Assembly: GCA_963790415.1 (NCBI GenBank)
Contig: CAWBOK010000008.1
Location: 1 to 64,000, forward strand
Reading direction: 5' to 3'
DNA length: 64,000 bases
DNA from: JAJZQZ01 sp963790415
Lineage (GTDB): Bacteria; Actinomycetota; Thermoleophilia; RBG-16-64-13
The notes beneath the pieces were generated by a model, which saw only the letters and a list, made by a program, of their open reading frames with translations, was not told the DNA's origin and made no database searches. Both the position numbers and the translations under genes were made by a program. Every line of letters starts with the position of its first letter. Within the stretch, counting starts at the first letter, position 1. Shown here one piece after another: positions 38,829 through 48,772 of the stretch.

Positions 38829-41800
38829 ATGAACGTGCTGTCCGATTTCTCCGTACCTGTGCGGACCTGGTTCGCCGACACGTTCGGCGACTCCACACCC
38901 CCGCAGGCCCTGGGATGGCCGCCCATCCAGCGGGGCGAGCACACATTGATCCTCGCGCCCACAGGGTCGGGCAAGACCCTGACGGCGTTCCTGTGGGGTA
39001 TCGACGACCTCTTCCGCGAGTTAACGGGCACGGCAGCGTCGGATGTCGCCATCGCCGCGTCCGGTGCCCCGGTGGCCCCGCCGGATGCCCCAGTTCCCGC
39101 GCCCGGCGCGAAAGCGCCTGGGGTTCCTCCCTCCGCGGCGAAGTCCTCGGTGGTCGCCCCGCCCGGCGTCCGCCTGGTCTATATCTCACCACTCAAAGCC
39201 TTGAACAACGACATCCAGCGAAATCTGCGCATCCCCCTTGCCGGCGTGCGGGCTGCCGCCGCGGCGGCAGGACTCGTGTGGCCGGAGATACGCGTCGCCG
39301 TCCGCTCCGGCGACACGCCGCAACGTGAGCGCCGAGCGCTGCTGACGCGACCACCGCACATCCTCATCACCACGCCCGAGTCTCTCTATCTGTTGCTGAC
39401 GAGTCCTCGGGCACGGGAGATCTTCGCGCCGGTGCGCACGGTGATCGTCGACGAGATCCACACGCTGGCGGGGAACAAGCGGGGGGTCCACTTGTCGGTG
39501 AGCCTCGAGCGGCTGCAGAACCTGGTTGCGAGACCGATCCAGCGGATCGGGCTGTCGGCGACCATCCGTCCGTTGGAGGAAGTGGCCCGGTTCCTGGGGG
39601 GAGCGGAGTGGGCGTCGGGCGTCGACGGCAACGCCGACACTGGTGACGGCGCGGTCCCCCCCGGCGAGGGTACCGGCGACGGCCCGCGTCGCGGCGGCCT
39701 CGTGGCACGTCCGGTCACCATCGTCGACGCGGGCCACCAGAAACCGCTCGACCTGCGGGTGGAGACCCTCACCGAAGACTACCGTGGACTGCCCGGGGGC
39801 TCGGTCTGGCCTGTGGTGATCCCGCGGGTGCTCGACCTGATCCGGCAGCACCGCACCACCCTGGTCTTCACCAACAACCGTCGGCTGGCCGAGCGCACGG
39901 CCGACCGGTTGAACGAGCAGGCCGCGGCTGAATCCCGGGGAGAGGCCTCGGGGCTCATCGTTGATGGCGTCGTCAAAGGCGTGGGTTTCACAGCGGCCGG
40001 CACGGGGGTGACCCGGGGCGAGTTGGCCGCCGCCGCCGGGGCCTTGACTGCCGGCGGGCCGCTCGCCCTGCCCCCCTTCCGCGCCCACCACGGGAGCATG
40101 GCCCGCGACGCGCGCCTGGAGATGGAACGCGATCTCAAGGCCGGCACGACCCGAGCCTTGGTGGGCACGTCGTCGCTGGAGCTGGGCATCGACATCGGAA
40201 CGGTCGACCTCGTGGTGCAGCTGCAATCCCCGTCCTCGGTGGCGCAGGGCCTGCAGCGCGTGGGCCGCTCGGGCCATCTGGTCGGCCAGACCAGCAAGGG
40301 CCGCATCTTCCCCACCCATCGGGAGGATCTGGTGCAGGCGGCCGTCGTGGCGCGTGGGATGCTCGCGGGTGACGTGGAGGCCGTCGTGACTCCCCTCAAC
40401 CCGCTCGACGTGCTGGCCCAGCAGGTCGTGGCGGCGGTGGCCGTGGAAGATTGGCGGGTGGACGATCTCTTCCGCCTCGTGCGCCGGGCCTACGCGTATC
40501 GCGACCTGACGCCGCGTGCGTTCCGAGCGGTGCTCGACATGGTCTCGGGCCGGTTCCCCAGCTCGGCCCACCGGGAGTTGCGCCCGCGACTGGCGTGGGA
40601 CCGGGTGAACGATCGGTTGACCGCCTTGCCCGGTTCGCGCCTACTGGCGCTGACGAACGGGGGCACCATCCCCGACAGGGGCCTGTTCGGCGCCTACCTA
40701 CCCGACGGAAAGACCCGCATCGGCGAACTCGACGAGGAGTTCGTGTTCGAGAGCCGGGCGGGCGACACGTTCATCCTGGGCTCCCAGGTCTGGCGCATCC
40801 TCGAGATCACCGACGACCGCGTGCTGGTGGGGGAAGCCCCGGGAGCCCTGCCCCGCATGCCGTTCTGGCACGGCGATCTGCCCTGGCGGCCCCACGAGCT
40901 GGGGAAGCGGGTGGGGGAGTTCCGGCGGACTTTGGCCGAGCGGCTGGAGCGGATGGCGTCGGAACTGTCTGCCGCGCGCGAAGCCGGCGACGGGTCGCCC
41001 GATCCCGAGGCGGGTGTCGACGTACCTGTCGCCGGCGACACGCCGCCCGTGCAGGCAGGCGACCCATGCCCGCCGACCGTTCGGCCGACCAGTCTCAGCC
41101 TGCTGCTCGACGAGGAGTGGGACCATCCCCGGTTACGGGAAGAGCTGTCGTGGCTCGCCCGCACGTGCGCCCTCGACGGGCCGTCCGGCAGGCAGATCCT
41201 CCGCCACATGGCGACGCAACTCGACCGGGGCGGGGAGGTGGCCACCGACCGCACCGTCGTGGTGGAGGCGTTCGACGACGCCATCGGCGATCCGCGCATG
41301 GTGGTGCACTCCGTCTTCGGCGGCCGGGTGAACGGCGCGTGGGGGATGGTCCTGGCGGGAGCCCTGCGCGAACGGACCGGCGTGGAGGTGGAGATGCAGG
41401 CCGGCGACGACGGCATCCTCATGCGCTTCCCCGACTCCGACGCCGAATTCCCGCTCGACCTGATCGCGGCTATCGGGCCGGCGGAGGCACGGCGCCGTCT
41501 GCTGGCCGAGTTGCCCGATTCCGCGGTGTTTGGGGCTCAGTTCCGCATGAACGCCGCCCGGGCCCTGCTGCTTCCCGGCCTGCGGGGCGGAAAGCGCACG
41601 CCATTTTGGCTGCAGCGGCTGCGCGCCCGCGATCTGCTGCAGGGTGGTTCGGGGCTACCCCGACTTTCCGCTCCTGGCGGAGACCTACCGCGACTGCCTG
41701 GAAGACGTGATGGACGTTCCCGCTCTGGAAGACGTGCTGGCAGCCGTCGAGAGGGGCGAGATCCGAGTGGTGACGGTGGAGTCGCTGGTGCCGTCGCCGG

Positions 41801-44043
41801 TGGCCCAGAGCCTGTTGCGGAAGTTCGCGGACGTCCACCTCTACGACGCCGACACTCCCAAGGCGGAGCGCAACCTGCAGGCGATGGCCGTCAACCCCGA
41901 GCTGCTGCAGGACCTGTTGCGCGACGTGCGCCTGGACGAGGTACTGAAACCTGAGGCTCTGGTGGAGGTGGAAGCGCGGTTGCAGCGCACCGCCCCGGAT
42001 GGACGGGCCCGCACGGTGGAGGAACTCGCGCTGTTGCTGGAGGAGCTGGGTGATCTCTCCACGGCCGAGGTGGTCGCCCGATGCGTCGTCGCTCCCGGTG
42101 CATGGTTGGCGGAACTCGAGGCACAGGGGCGGATCGCCAGGATCGAGATACCAACGTCGTTGGGGATGGAGGAACGCTGGGTGTGGGGCGAGTGGAGGGA
42201 GGACTACCGGCAGGCTCTGGGCGTCGGCGCCGCGCCGGGCGCCGTGGGCCACACCCTGGCCGACCACGACGCACCCCTTGCCCGCGACGCGATGCGACGC
42301 ATCCTCGAGCGGCACCTGGCGCGTTCGGGGCCGGTGACCGTGGAGCAACTCGGTCGGCGTTACGGATTCCCCGCCGAAGCGCTTCAGGATGAGCTTCACG
42401 AGATGGTCGGAACGCGCCGACTGGCCGAAGGCCGGTTCTCGCCGAAGACGGAGACTGCTCCCCCCGCCGGCGACGCCACGCCGGCCCCCGTGGCGCCGGT
42501 CGAGCCGCCCTACACTGAGTATGTCGACGTCCACGTTCTCGAGCAGCTCCACCGCCACACGCTGGGCGCGTTGCGCCGCGAAGTGCGGTCGGTCGATCTC
42601 GCCACTTACGCGGACTTCCTCGTGGATTGGCAGCGTCTGTCGGCGGATAGGCGCTTGGACGGCGAGGGAGGCCTGCGCCAGGTCCTCGCGCAGCTGCGGT
42701 CCGCGCCGGTCGTGGGAGCCGTGTGGGACAGGGACGTGCTGCCCCTCCGGCTGTGGGACTTCGACCCCGCCCTTCTCGAGTCGCTCTGTCGGAGTGGCGA
42801 CCTGGTGTGGATCGTCTCCGGCGAGAAAGACCCTCGCCGGGCTCGGGTGCGGTTCCTCTTCCGTGGCGAGGGGGCGGCGTTCCTGGGGGCCGGGGCGGGC
42901 GAGGATTCCGGCCTGACCCCACCGGCTGTGGCGGTCCACGACCTGCTGCGCACGGAGGGCGCGCTGTTCACCGCCGATCTTCGCGGCGGGCTCGCACTCG
43001 ATTCGGACGCCCTGGAATCCGCCCTCGTGGAACTCGTGATGGCCGGCCAGGTGACCAACGACAGCCTTGGTGTACTGCGGCGCCTCGCGGACTGGGCTCC
43101 GGTTGCGCCCCGGACGAGGCGCGGGGCCGCGTCCAGCCTGGAGGCCGATCTCGCCCGGCGCCTCGAAGGGCGCGGGCTCGGCGCCGGCACCACCCGGCGG
43201 CTCAGCGGCCGCTTCTCCGGGTCGTCGTCGTATCCAGGTGTGCGCCCGCACGGCCTGCAACGGCCGGCGCGCGGCGTCCAGCGCGCGGCTTCTCGGCGCG
43301 TGCGCGACCGACTGGCCCTGCGCGGCCCTGCTCCCGGCGGGGCCGGGCCGGCCGATCTACCCACCGACGGCCGCTGGAGTCTGGTCGACCGTCTGGGGAT
43401 CATGGGTCCTCCGCTACCGCCGGACGAGCGCTCGCTGCGACAGGCGCGTCAGCTGTTGTTACGGCATGGAGTGGTCACTCGAGCCTGTCTCGACCGCGAG
43501 GAGGGACCGTGGGAGTGGACCGCCATCTACCGTCAGCTGCTGCGCATGGAGCTGCGGGCCGAAGTCCGGCGGGGCTACTTCGTACGGGGGCTTCCCGGGG
43601 TGCAGTTCGCGCTTCCGGAGGCGGTCGAACGCCTGCGGGCGGCGAGCGGCTCGGGCGGGGGAGAGGCAAGGCGCGCCGACGGCGAGGGGTCCGTCGTGGT
43701 CATGAACGCCTGCGACCCGGCGAATGTCTGGGGGTCGGCTTCGCTGGGAATCGATGCCGCACAGTTTGTGCGGGTGCCTACTACCTGGCTGGTCCAGCAC
43801 CGTGGCCTTCCCGTGCTCGTCGCCGAGGACACCGCCGCCCGCATCAGAGTCGCGCCGGGCGCCGATGTGGGCCTTGTTCGCGACGCCCTCGCGGCGCTCG
43901 TGGAGCATCTGAGTGGGTTTACGAACCGGATGACCGTCGAGAGCTGGGACGGCGTCCGCGTGTTGGACAGCAGCGGCGCGGCACTGCTCGATTCGCTGGG
44001 GTTCTACCCGGACCACCCCTGCATGACCCGGGAGCGTGGGTGA
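38829..44043 (+). CDS. lhr: Large helicase-related protein Lhr (one frameshift)
   Basis: A DEAD/DEAH superfamily 2 helicase of about 1,737 residues acting in DNA repair. APTGSGKT (motif I), PESLYLLLTS, VDEIHTLAGNKRG (motif II), GLSATI (III), TSSLELGIDIG (V) and QRVGRSGH (VI) are visible, then the Lhr core domain (RTPFWLQRLRARDLLQ) and a long C-terminal region with winged helices. The frame breaks at 41642-41644: one extra G turns LLQVVRGYPDFPLL into two frames. Two Ala/Pro-rich inserts (about 39027-39165 and 40975-41090) are unusual. ATG 38829 follows GGGAG. The stop lies inside the terminator stem. Confidence 0.93.
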
Positions 44044-44071
44044 GGCCGGCGGCTCAGTCCCGCCGGCCTCA
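44041..44071. terminator. Bidirectional 12-bp hairpin terminator
   Basis: 44041-44052 pairs perfectly with 44060-44071 around a 7-base loop, between lhr and the convergent SLH gene. The lhr stop codon is in the stem. Confidence 0.7.
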
Positions 44072-44105
44072 CCGCAGGGTGCCTAGAGGGAAGCAGGTGT
44101 GGAGA

Positions 44106-45181
44106 TCACGGAAGCCACGCCGACCCGTTCCACCACTTGTGCCAGAGGGCGTTGTCCGTCCCACGTGTGAACACGTCGATGCGGTTGGGACCCCAGGAGA
44201 CAGCGTCGGGATCGGAGGTGATGACGCCACCCAGAACCTGCCACCCCGACCAACCACTGCTGTACCACCTGTGCCAGAGGGAATTGCCCGGACCGCGCAC
44301 GAACACGTCGAGGCGGCCGCTTGCCCAGGAGGAGACACCCGGACCGGAGGCGAGAGTCCCGCCGAGGTTCTCGTAGTGCAGGGCCGGAACCGTGGTGGTC
44401 GTGGTCGAGCTGGTCGTCGTGGTCGTGACTTCAGTGGTGGTCGTCGTGGTCGACGATGTCGAGGTGGTGGTAGTCGCGGGGGGCGCGAGTTGGCCGAGCA
44501 GGTTGTGCAACACCTGGGCCACCTCACCCCGGGTCATCTCCCCCCAGGGAGCCAGCGTCGCAAGCGGGAGGCCGGCAAGCAGTCCGTTGTATTCGGCCCG
44601 CCGGGCGTTGGCCCCGTGGGTGGGGGCGTCACCCCAGCCCGCGGCACCCACCCAACTCGGCGGTGGAGCGCCCAGGAGACCCGGCTCCAGGTCGTCGGCT
44701 GCCCGCACCACCATGCTGATCACCTGCAGGCGGCTGATCTCTGTGCCCGGGGAGAAGAGCCCGGGAGCGGTCCCTTGGTGATCGCATGGGCGGCGGCCAC
44801 GGCCACGAAGTTGTCGGGGTAGAAGGAGGCGGTGTCGCTCTTCTCTACGTCGGTGAAGGTGCAGATGTCGGCCTCCGAGACAGGATAGCCGCCGGTGAGC
44901 ACGATCATCTTGGCGAACTGCTGGCGCGTGACCGCGTCGTTTGGACCAAAGTCTCCGTTGCCGTAGCCGTTGATGATGCCGCGGGAGGCCAGATCGGTGA
45001 TGGCGTCGTAGTAGGGGTGGCTGGCCGGGACGTCGGGGAAGCTCGCGGTCACAGCCAGGGCGAGCGACACCACCAGCACCATCAACGCAACCAAGACGAT
45101 GGCGGCGGAGAGCACCCCTACCAGCAGTCGCCGGCGCCGGCGCCTGGTGCTTGACGTGGATACGGCAGGCTTGAGATTCAT
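44106..45181 (-). CDS. S-layer homology protein with lectin-like C-terminus (one frameshift)
   Basis: A membrane-anchored surface protein. A basic N-terminus (TRRRRRRLLVG) and one long hydrophobic segment precede SLH repeats (TASFPDVPASHPYYDAI, then GYGNGDFGPNDAVTRQQFAK). A Thr-rich linker follows, then two DUF346/PLL-lectin-type repeats (GRLDVFVRGPGNSLWHRW and NRIDVFTRGTDNALWHKW). SLH domains bind cell-wall polymers; the repeats probably bind sugars. One G is missing near 44770, which shifts the frame between ITKG and TAPGLFSPG. The lectin part is short, with only about two of the usual repeats. Confidence 0.8.
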
Positions 45182-45237
45182 ACCGACCCTCCCCCTTCGC
45201 CGTTGTCGACCCGTTCAGGGTTCACATTCTGACTCTG

Positions 45238-45243
45238 ATTCTA
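45238..45243 (-). promoter_or_regulatory. -10 element for the SLH gene
   Basis: TAGAAT on the minus strand, 56 bases ahead of ATG 45181. A GGGGGAGGG ribosome site lies near 45188-45196. Confidence 0.4.
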
Positions 45244-45406
45244 TGACGGAAGCGTTCGGAAGGTAAATGCGCCCGCGGTCCGCCAAAGCGCCCCCAGCCG
45301 CTTCATGGTGACCGTCTCGGCCGGGACCATCCGGCCCCGTATCGCATCTGCCGCCCCGGCGACGTACTATGGTGGAGCTGGCGATGACACACGCGAGGAG
45401 GCATCG

Positions 45407-45877
45407 ATGGGGGCGGACACCTGGCAGGACGCGAAAGACAAGGCGATGGCCGGTTTTCTCGACAACGGGCCGGCGCATCTCAACTGTGCGCAGGCGGCGG
45501 TCGCTTTCGCGGCGTTCGGCTTGGGTCTCGATCCTCGGTTGGTGCTCGCGGCCCGCTACATGGGCGGCGGGTCGGTGGGAATGGGTCATCTGTGCGGCGC
45601 CCTCTCAGGAGCGATCCTGGCGCCCGGGCTGCGCGATTTCTTCGCTGGAGCGGAGTGGCCCGACCGGGCCGCGCCCGACAAACCGGCTCTGCAGCAGCTC
45701 ATCCGGGATTTCGAGGCCGAGTTCGGCACGGCCACCTGCCTCGGGCTCACCGGCCACGACATCTCTTCCAAAGAGGGCTACCGAGTTTTCAAGCATGACC
45801 CGATCGCCAAGCGGTGCGCCGACTACGTCGCCTGGGTCTGCGATCGCCTGGAACCCATCCTGAGAGGGGTCGACTGA
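45407..45877 (+). CDS. C_GCAxxG_C_C family redox protein
   Basis: A 156-aa protein of the C_GCAxxG_C_C family found in anaerobes, often near redox enzymes. The spaced cysteines are present: NCAQAA near residue 24, GHLCGALSGAILA near 60-75, and later TCLGLTG and CADYVAWVC. Many members carry an N-terminal helix like KAMAGFLDNG. They are thought to bind a metal or Fe-S cluster, but no reaction is proven. ATG 45407 follows GAGGAGG at the right distance. The next gene starts seven bases after the stop, so they form an operon. Confidence 0.82.
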   Translation: MGADTWQDAKDKAMAGFLDNGPAHLNCAQAAVAFAAFGLGLDPRLVLAARYMGGGSVGMGHLCGALSGAILAPGLRDFFAGAEWPDRAAPDKPALQQLIRDFEAEFGTATCLGLTGHDISSKEGYRVFKHDPIAKRCADYVAWVCDRLEPILRGVD

Positions 45878-45884
45878 CCGTTCC

Positions 45885-47204
45885 ATGGAACGAAAGCGCT
45901 ACACGATCCACCTCTCGGGTCCGTTGTCCGGCTGCAATCCGCGGCAGCGGCGTCTCTGGCGCGCCGAGTTCAAGAGACTCTGCCCCGACATGCTGACCAT
46001 CGACCCCAGCGAGTGGGGCGACGAGTGGGACTTCTCCCGCGACCTGCGGGCCGTCGCCGCGTGTGATGTGGTGGTGGCCAACATGTGGAAGGAGTCCATC
46101 GGCACTACGATCGAGATCATGCAGGCCCGAGCGTGGGGCAGACCGGTGGTGGTCATCGACCCCAACCATCTCGATCACGCCATCCTCCGCGGTCTGGTCG
46201 CCCCCGAGAAGCCTGTCCACTCCGTGAAAGAAGCGGCCGCACGGGTGCGCGTCTTGGTGCGGGAGTTGGGCGGTTTCAGCGTCATGAAGAAGGACGGTTC
46301 GTCGGAATCCTTCGACCGCGACAAGTTGATGCGTGGTCTCAAGCTGGCGTGTATCGAAGCCGGCGTCGACGACCTGGAGTTTCCCAACCAGGTCCTCGGG
46401 CCGGTCGTGGCTTCTCTCCGCAAGGAGGCCGCGAGCAGGGTGGTCAGCACCGGCGATATCAAGAATGTTGTGTTCGCCCAGATCGACGGCCTGGCGGTGG
46501 AGACCGAGGGCCGCAAAGCCGTCGGGGACTTTGCCGTCCGCGTGCGGCGGGCGTGGGAGAAGCAGGAGAGCCGCAAGCAGGGGGACGCCTACCTCGATGT
46601 GCTCCACGACGACAACGACGACCTCCGTGCCCGGGTGAGAGACCTGGGGATCCTGGTAGCTCAGCTGCACCAGGAGATCGCCGAACGCGATGCCCGACTC
46701 ACCGAACTCGATCGCCGCCCGGAAGCCCCTGTCCCGCCGCCTCCGACGACTCTGTTCGAAGCGTTGCGTCGCGTCGAGCGCGACTACGCCGACGCGATCG
46801 CCGTCCATCCGCGGGCACTGAAGAGCGCGAAGGATTGCCCCTTTCAAGATGTGGACAGAGCCAACACTGCGCTTCGGCTCTTGGCACGATATGCACGCGA
46901 ACGTCTGGAAGCCACCTCCTCTCCCGGCTGTCGTCCACCGGGAGCGAAAGAGTGGTTCAGGCAGCGCAGGGAGGAGGCCCCCTGGCTCGGCTATGCACCG
47001 CACGAGAGCAAGACCAGCATGAGTATGTGGGCCGTCGAGCGCACGGTCGACTTCGCGGGGGAGACCCTGCTCATCGAGCAGCATCTTCGCATCGGAAAGG
47101 GTAGCCCCTCCGACCTGCTCCGCGTCCACTTCGCCATCCACCAGGCGACAGGGCAGGTGGTCATCGGCCACTGCGGGCGGCATCTGACGAACACCAAGTC
47201 CTGA
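45885..47204 (+). CDS. Nucleoside deoxyribosyltransferase-like, ATP-cone, and C-terminal effector-like protein
   Basis: A 439-aa protein of unusual build. Residues 1-125 resemble nucleoside 2-deoxyribosyltransferase: IHLSGPLSG, WGDEWDFSRDL, and GTTIEIMQARAWGRPVVVI, in which Glu77 matches the family nucleophile. Residues about 132-225 are an ATP-cone (DGSSESFDRDKLMRGL, VSTGDIKNVVFAQID), the nucleotide-sensing domain of ribonucleotide reductases. A coiled coil follows (about 230-290). The C-terminal 150 residues (AKEWFRQRREEAPWLGY, RVHFAIHQATGQVVIGHCG) resemble a conserved terminus I associate with bacterial conflict proteins, from memory only. It may read nucleotide pools and act on them, possibly in phage defence. 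Confidence 0.65.
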   Translation: MERKRYTIHLSGPLSGCNPRQRRLWRAEFKRLCPDMLTIDPSEWGDEWDFSRDLRAVAACDVVVANMWKESIGTTIEIMQARAWGRPVVVIDPNHLDHAILRGLVAPEKPVHSVKEAAARVRVLVRELGGFSVMKKDGSSESFDRDKLMRGLKLACIEAGVDDLEFPNQVLGPVVASLRKEAASRVVSTGDIKNVVFAQIDGLAVETEGRKAVGDFAVRVRRAWEKQESRKQGDAYLDVLHDDNDDLRARVRDLGILVAQLHQEIAERDARLTELDRRPEAPVPPPPTTLFEALRRVERDYADAIAVHPRALKSAKDCPFQDVDRANTALRLLARYARERLEATSSPGCRPPGAKEWFRQRREEAPWLGYAPHESKTSMSMWAVERTVDFAGETLLIEQHLRIGKGSPSDLLRVHFAIHQATGQVVIGHCGRHLTNTKS

Positions 47205-47249
47205 AGGCGGGGGCGGCTCCGCGCGGCGCTGCAGGGTCGCAGGGGCGGG

Positions 47250-47375
47250 CTATCGCCAGAGCGATTCGTCGATGTGTTCAAACTCGGCGGTCGCCCTCTC
47301 GAACTCAGCGATGTCGTCGGCGGTCCAGGTGCCGACCAGCGCGTCGAGGTCGCTGAAGATGGGGTGGTTTGCCAT
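47250..47375 (-). CDS. Short antitoxin-like protein
   Basis: A 41-aa frame with the sequence PIFSDLDALVGTWTADDIAE and ending HIDESLWR. The pattern L-x-x-L-x-G-T-W-T..D-x-x-x-F..L-W is like the C-terminal tail of some VapB-type antitoxins, but the DNA-binding part is missing and no toxin follows. It could be an orphan or degenerate antitoxin. The nearest gene downstream on its strand is absent; the plus-strand deoxyribosyltransferase-like gene ends 45 bases away. Confidence 0.4.
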   Translation of the reverse strand: MANHPIFSDLDALVGTWTADDIAEFERATAEFEHIDESLWR

Positions 47376-47481
47376 GGCAGACTCCTCGGCGCTCCGATGG
47401 TATTGGCCAGCGACAACATGATACCGCGGGCGTGAGAGCAGGATCGTGCGCTTCTTCCGGTAGCCATAGATGCCCACCGGC

Positions 47482-47509
47482 TTGACAGCCACCGCCTCGG
47501 CGTGATACT
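47482..47509 (+). promoter_or_regulatory. Candidate promoter of the cobalamin riboswitch operon
   Basis: A perfect TTGACA (47482-47487) is followed after 16 bases by GATACT (47504-47509). The expected transcript start lies near 47516, about 28 bases ahead of the riboswitch. Confidence 0.5.
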
Positions 47510-47543
47510 TCTTCGCGGCACAACCGAGCAACGCCGCTTGGTG

Positions 47544-47766
47544 CCGCCGGTCCGGTGATGCAGGAGCCTCTCGAGGCGCTGCGACCGCCGCCGGTGGAGA
47601 ATAGGGAATCGGGTGAGAATCCCGAGCGGTCCCGCCGCTGTGATCGGGGAGTGAACTCGCATGAGGCCACTGTCCCACCACCATCGGCCCGTAGTGGGCA
47701 GTTGGCAAGGGGGATGGGAAGGCGCGGGGGAGCGGTGATCCGAGAGTCAGCAGACCTGCCCGGCGG
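47544..47766 (+). ncRNA. Cobalamin riboswitch
   Basis: The aptamer of an adenosylcobalamin-type riboswitch. CCGCCGG (47544-47550) closes with CCGGCGG (47760-47766) as P1. The conserved core is clear: GAATAGGGAAT, GGTGAGAATCC, GAGCGGTCCCGCCGCTGTGA, GGCCACTG, GGGAAGGCG, and the B12 box AGTCAGCAGACCTGCC at 47745-47760. It controls the seven-gene transporter-cobT-methyltransferase operon, lowering expression when cobalamin is plentiful. Confidence 0.93.
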
Positions 47767-47836
47767 CTGGTAGGCCTCCCGTGTGAAGGGGGCCCTGCTG
47801 AGAGACGATGGCAAAGTCTCCGGCCTACTTTAGGCT

Positions 47837-47874
47837 GGGGGCTTTTCTTTTGCCCCCTCAACCCGAAAGGGGGC
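47837..47874 (+). promoter_or_regulatory. Riboswitch expression platform with competing hairpins
   Basis: GCCCCC (47852-47857) can pair with GGGGGC on either side (47837-47842 or 47869-47874). The second partner includes the ribosome site AAAGGGGG directly before ATG 47877. Switching between the two would hide or free the ribosome site, pointing to control of translation. A run of T follows the first arm, so termination is an alternative. Confidence 0.6.
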
Positions 47875-47876
47875 AG

Positions 47877-48770
47877 ATGTGGCGACACAGAGACGCAGTG
47901 CAGGCTGAATCCCGACTTGAACGCGCGGTTCCTGTGGCGGCGCGGGAACGCACACGGACACGCGCCCGGGGCCGGAGGCGCGCCGGAGGGCATGCGACTC
48001 CGGCTCTCGTGGCGATCGCGGTACTTGTCGCGTTGACCGTGCTGGTGGAGCTCGTGGTCCAGGCGGCGCACGTCGCCCCGTTCGTGTTCCCTCCGCCGTC
48101 CATGGTGCTGCGCGAGTTGGCCGACGGACCTGGGCTGTTCGCCCGGCACGCCATGTACACGCTGTACGAAGCGGGAGCCGGGCTTGTGGTCGCGGCGGCG
48201 GCGGCGCTGATCTTCGCCGCCGCCGCTCTTCACTCCCGCTTTCTCGACCGGGTGCTGACGCCATTCGTGGTGGTGTCTCAGACCATCCCGGTGATCGCGC
48301 TGGCGCCTCTGCTGGTTCTCTGGATCGGCTACGGAGCTCTGCCGCGGGTGATCGTCTGCGCCCTCATCGCCTTCTTCCCGATGGCGGTGATGACTCTGCA
48401 GGGGTTCCGCTCGACCGATCCGCAGTTGCTCACACTACTCCGCTCCGTGAATGCCTCGCCATGGGATGTCTTTTGGCGGGTGCGCGTGCCGGGAGCGGCG
48501 CCCTTCTTGGCCGCCGCGTTCCGCACCGGGGTCACGTTGAGCCTGGTCGGAGCCGTGGTGGCCGAGTGGACCGGCACCGACCGGGGTCTCGGCTACCTGG
48601 TGCTGAGCGCGAACTCGCGCATGGCCACGGCACAGGCGTTCGCCGCCGTTCTCGTGATCACCCTGCTCGGCCTCGTCGCGTACGGTGGCGCCGTGCTGCT
48701 GGAACGGAAGATCTGCTGGTGGAACTCCGCGGCCCCCGTCGGCCGCCCTTACGACAAGAAAGAAGGATGA
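47877..48770 (+). CDS. ABC transporter permease (SsuC/ThiX-type)
   Basis: A 297-aa BPD-type inner-membrane permease with a basic N-terminal tail and six or so helices. VFPPPSMVLRELAD is the family start, and GFRSTDPQLLTLLRSVNASPWDVFWRVRVPGAAPFL is the EAA loop region that docks the ATPase. It is of the class serving NMT1/THI5- and taurine-type binding proteins. ATG 47877 follows AAAGGGGG, the site masked by the riboswitch hairpin. It is the first gene of the cobalamin-controlled operon; the substrate is inferred to be a benzimidazole-type lower-ligand precursor. Confidence 0.85.
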   Translation: MWRHRDAVQAESRLERAVPVAARERTRTRARGRRRAGGHATPALVAIAVLVALTVLVELVVQAAHVAPFVFPPPSMVLRELADGPGLFARHAMYTLYEAGAGLVVAAAAALIFAAAALHSRFLDRVLTPFVVVSQTIPVIALAPLLVLWIGYGALPRVIVCALIAFFPMAVMTLQGFRSTDPQLLTLLRSVNASPWDVFWRVRVPGAAPFLAAAFRTGVTLSLVGAVVAEWTGTDRGLGYLVLSANSRMATAQAFAAVLVITLLGLVAYGGAVLLERKICWWNSAAPVGRPYDKKEG

Positions 48771-48772
48771 AC

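Noticed and set aside
41470..43260. 596-residue minus-strand frame inside lhr
   Set aside because: Antisense to a conserved helicase, with low-complexity composition.
44390..44480. Tandem repeat of short ACC-type units
   Set aside because: It codes for the Thr-rich linker of the SLH protein; the same is true near 63830-63935. Not a DNA-level repeat array.
47250..48233. 327-residue minus-strand frame over the riboswitch
   Set aside because: Only its last 41 codons look like a protein. The rest is antisense to the riboswitch and permease start.
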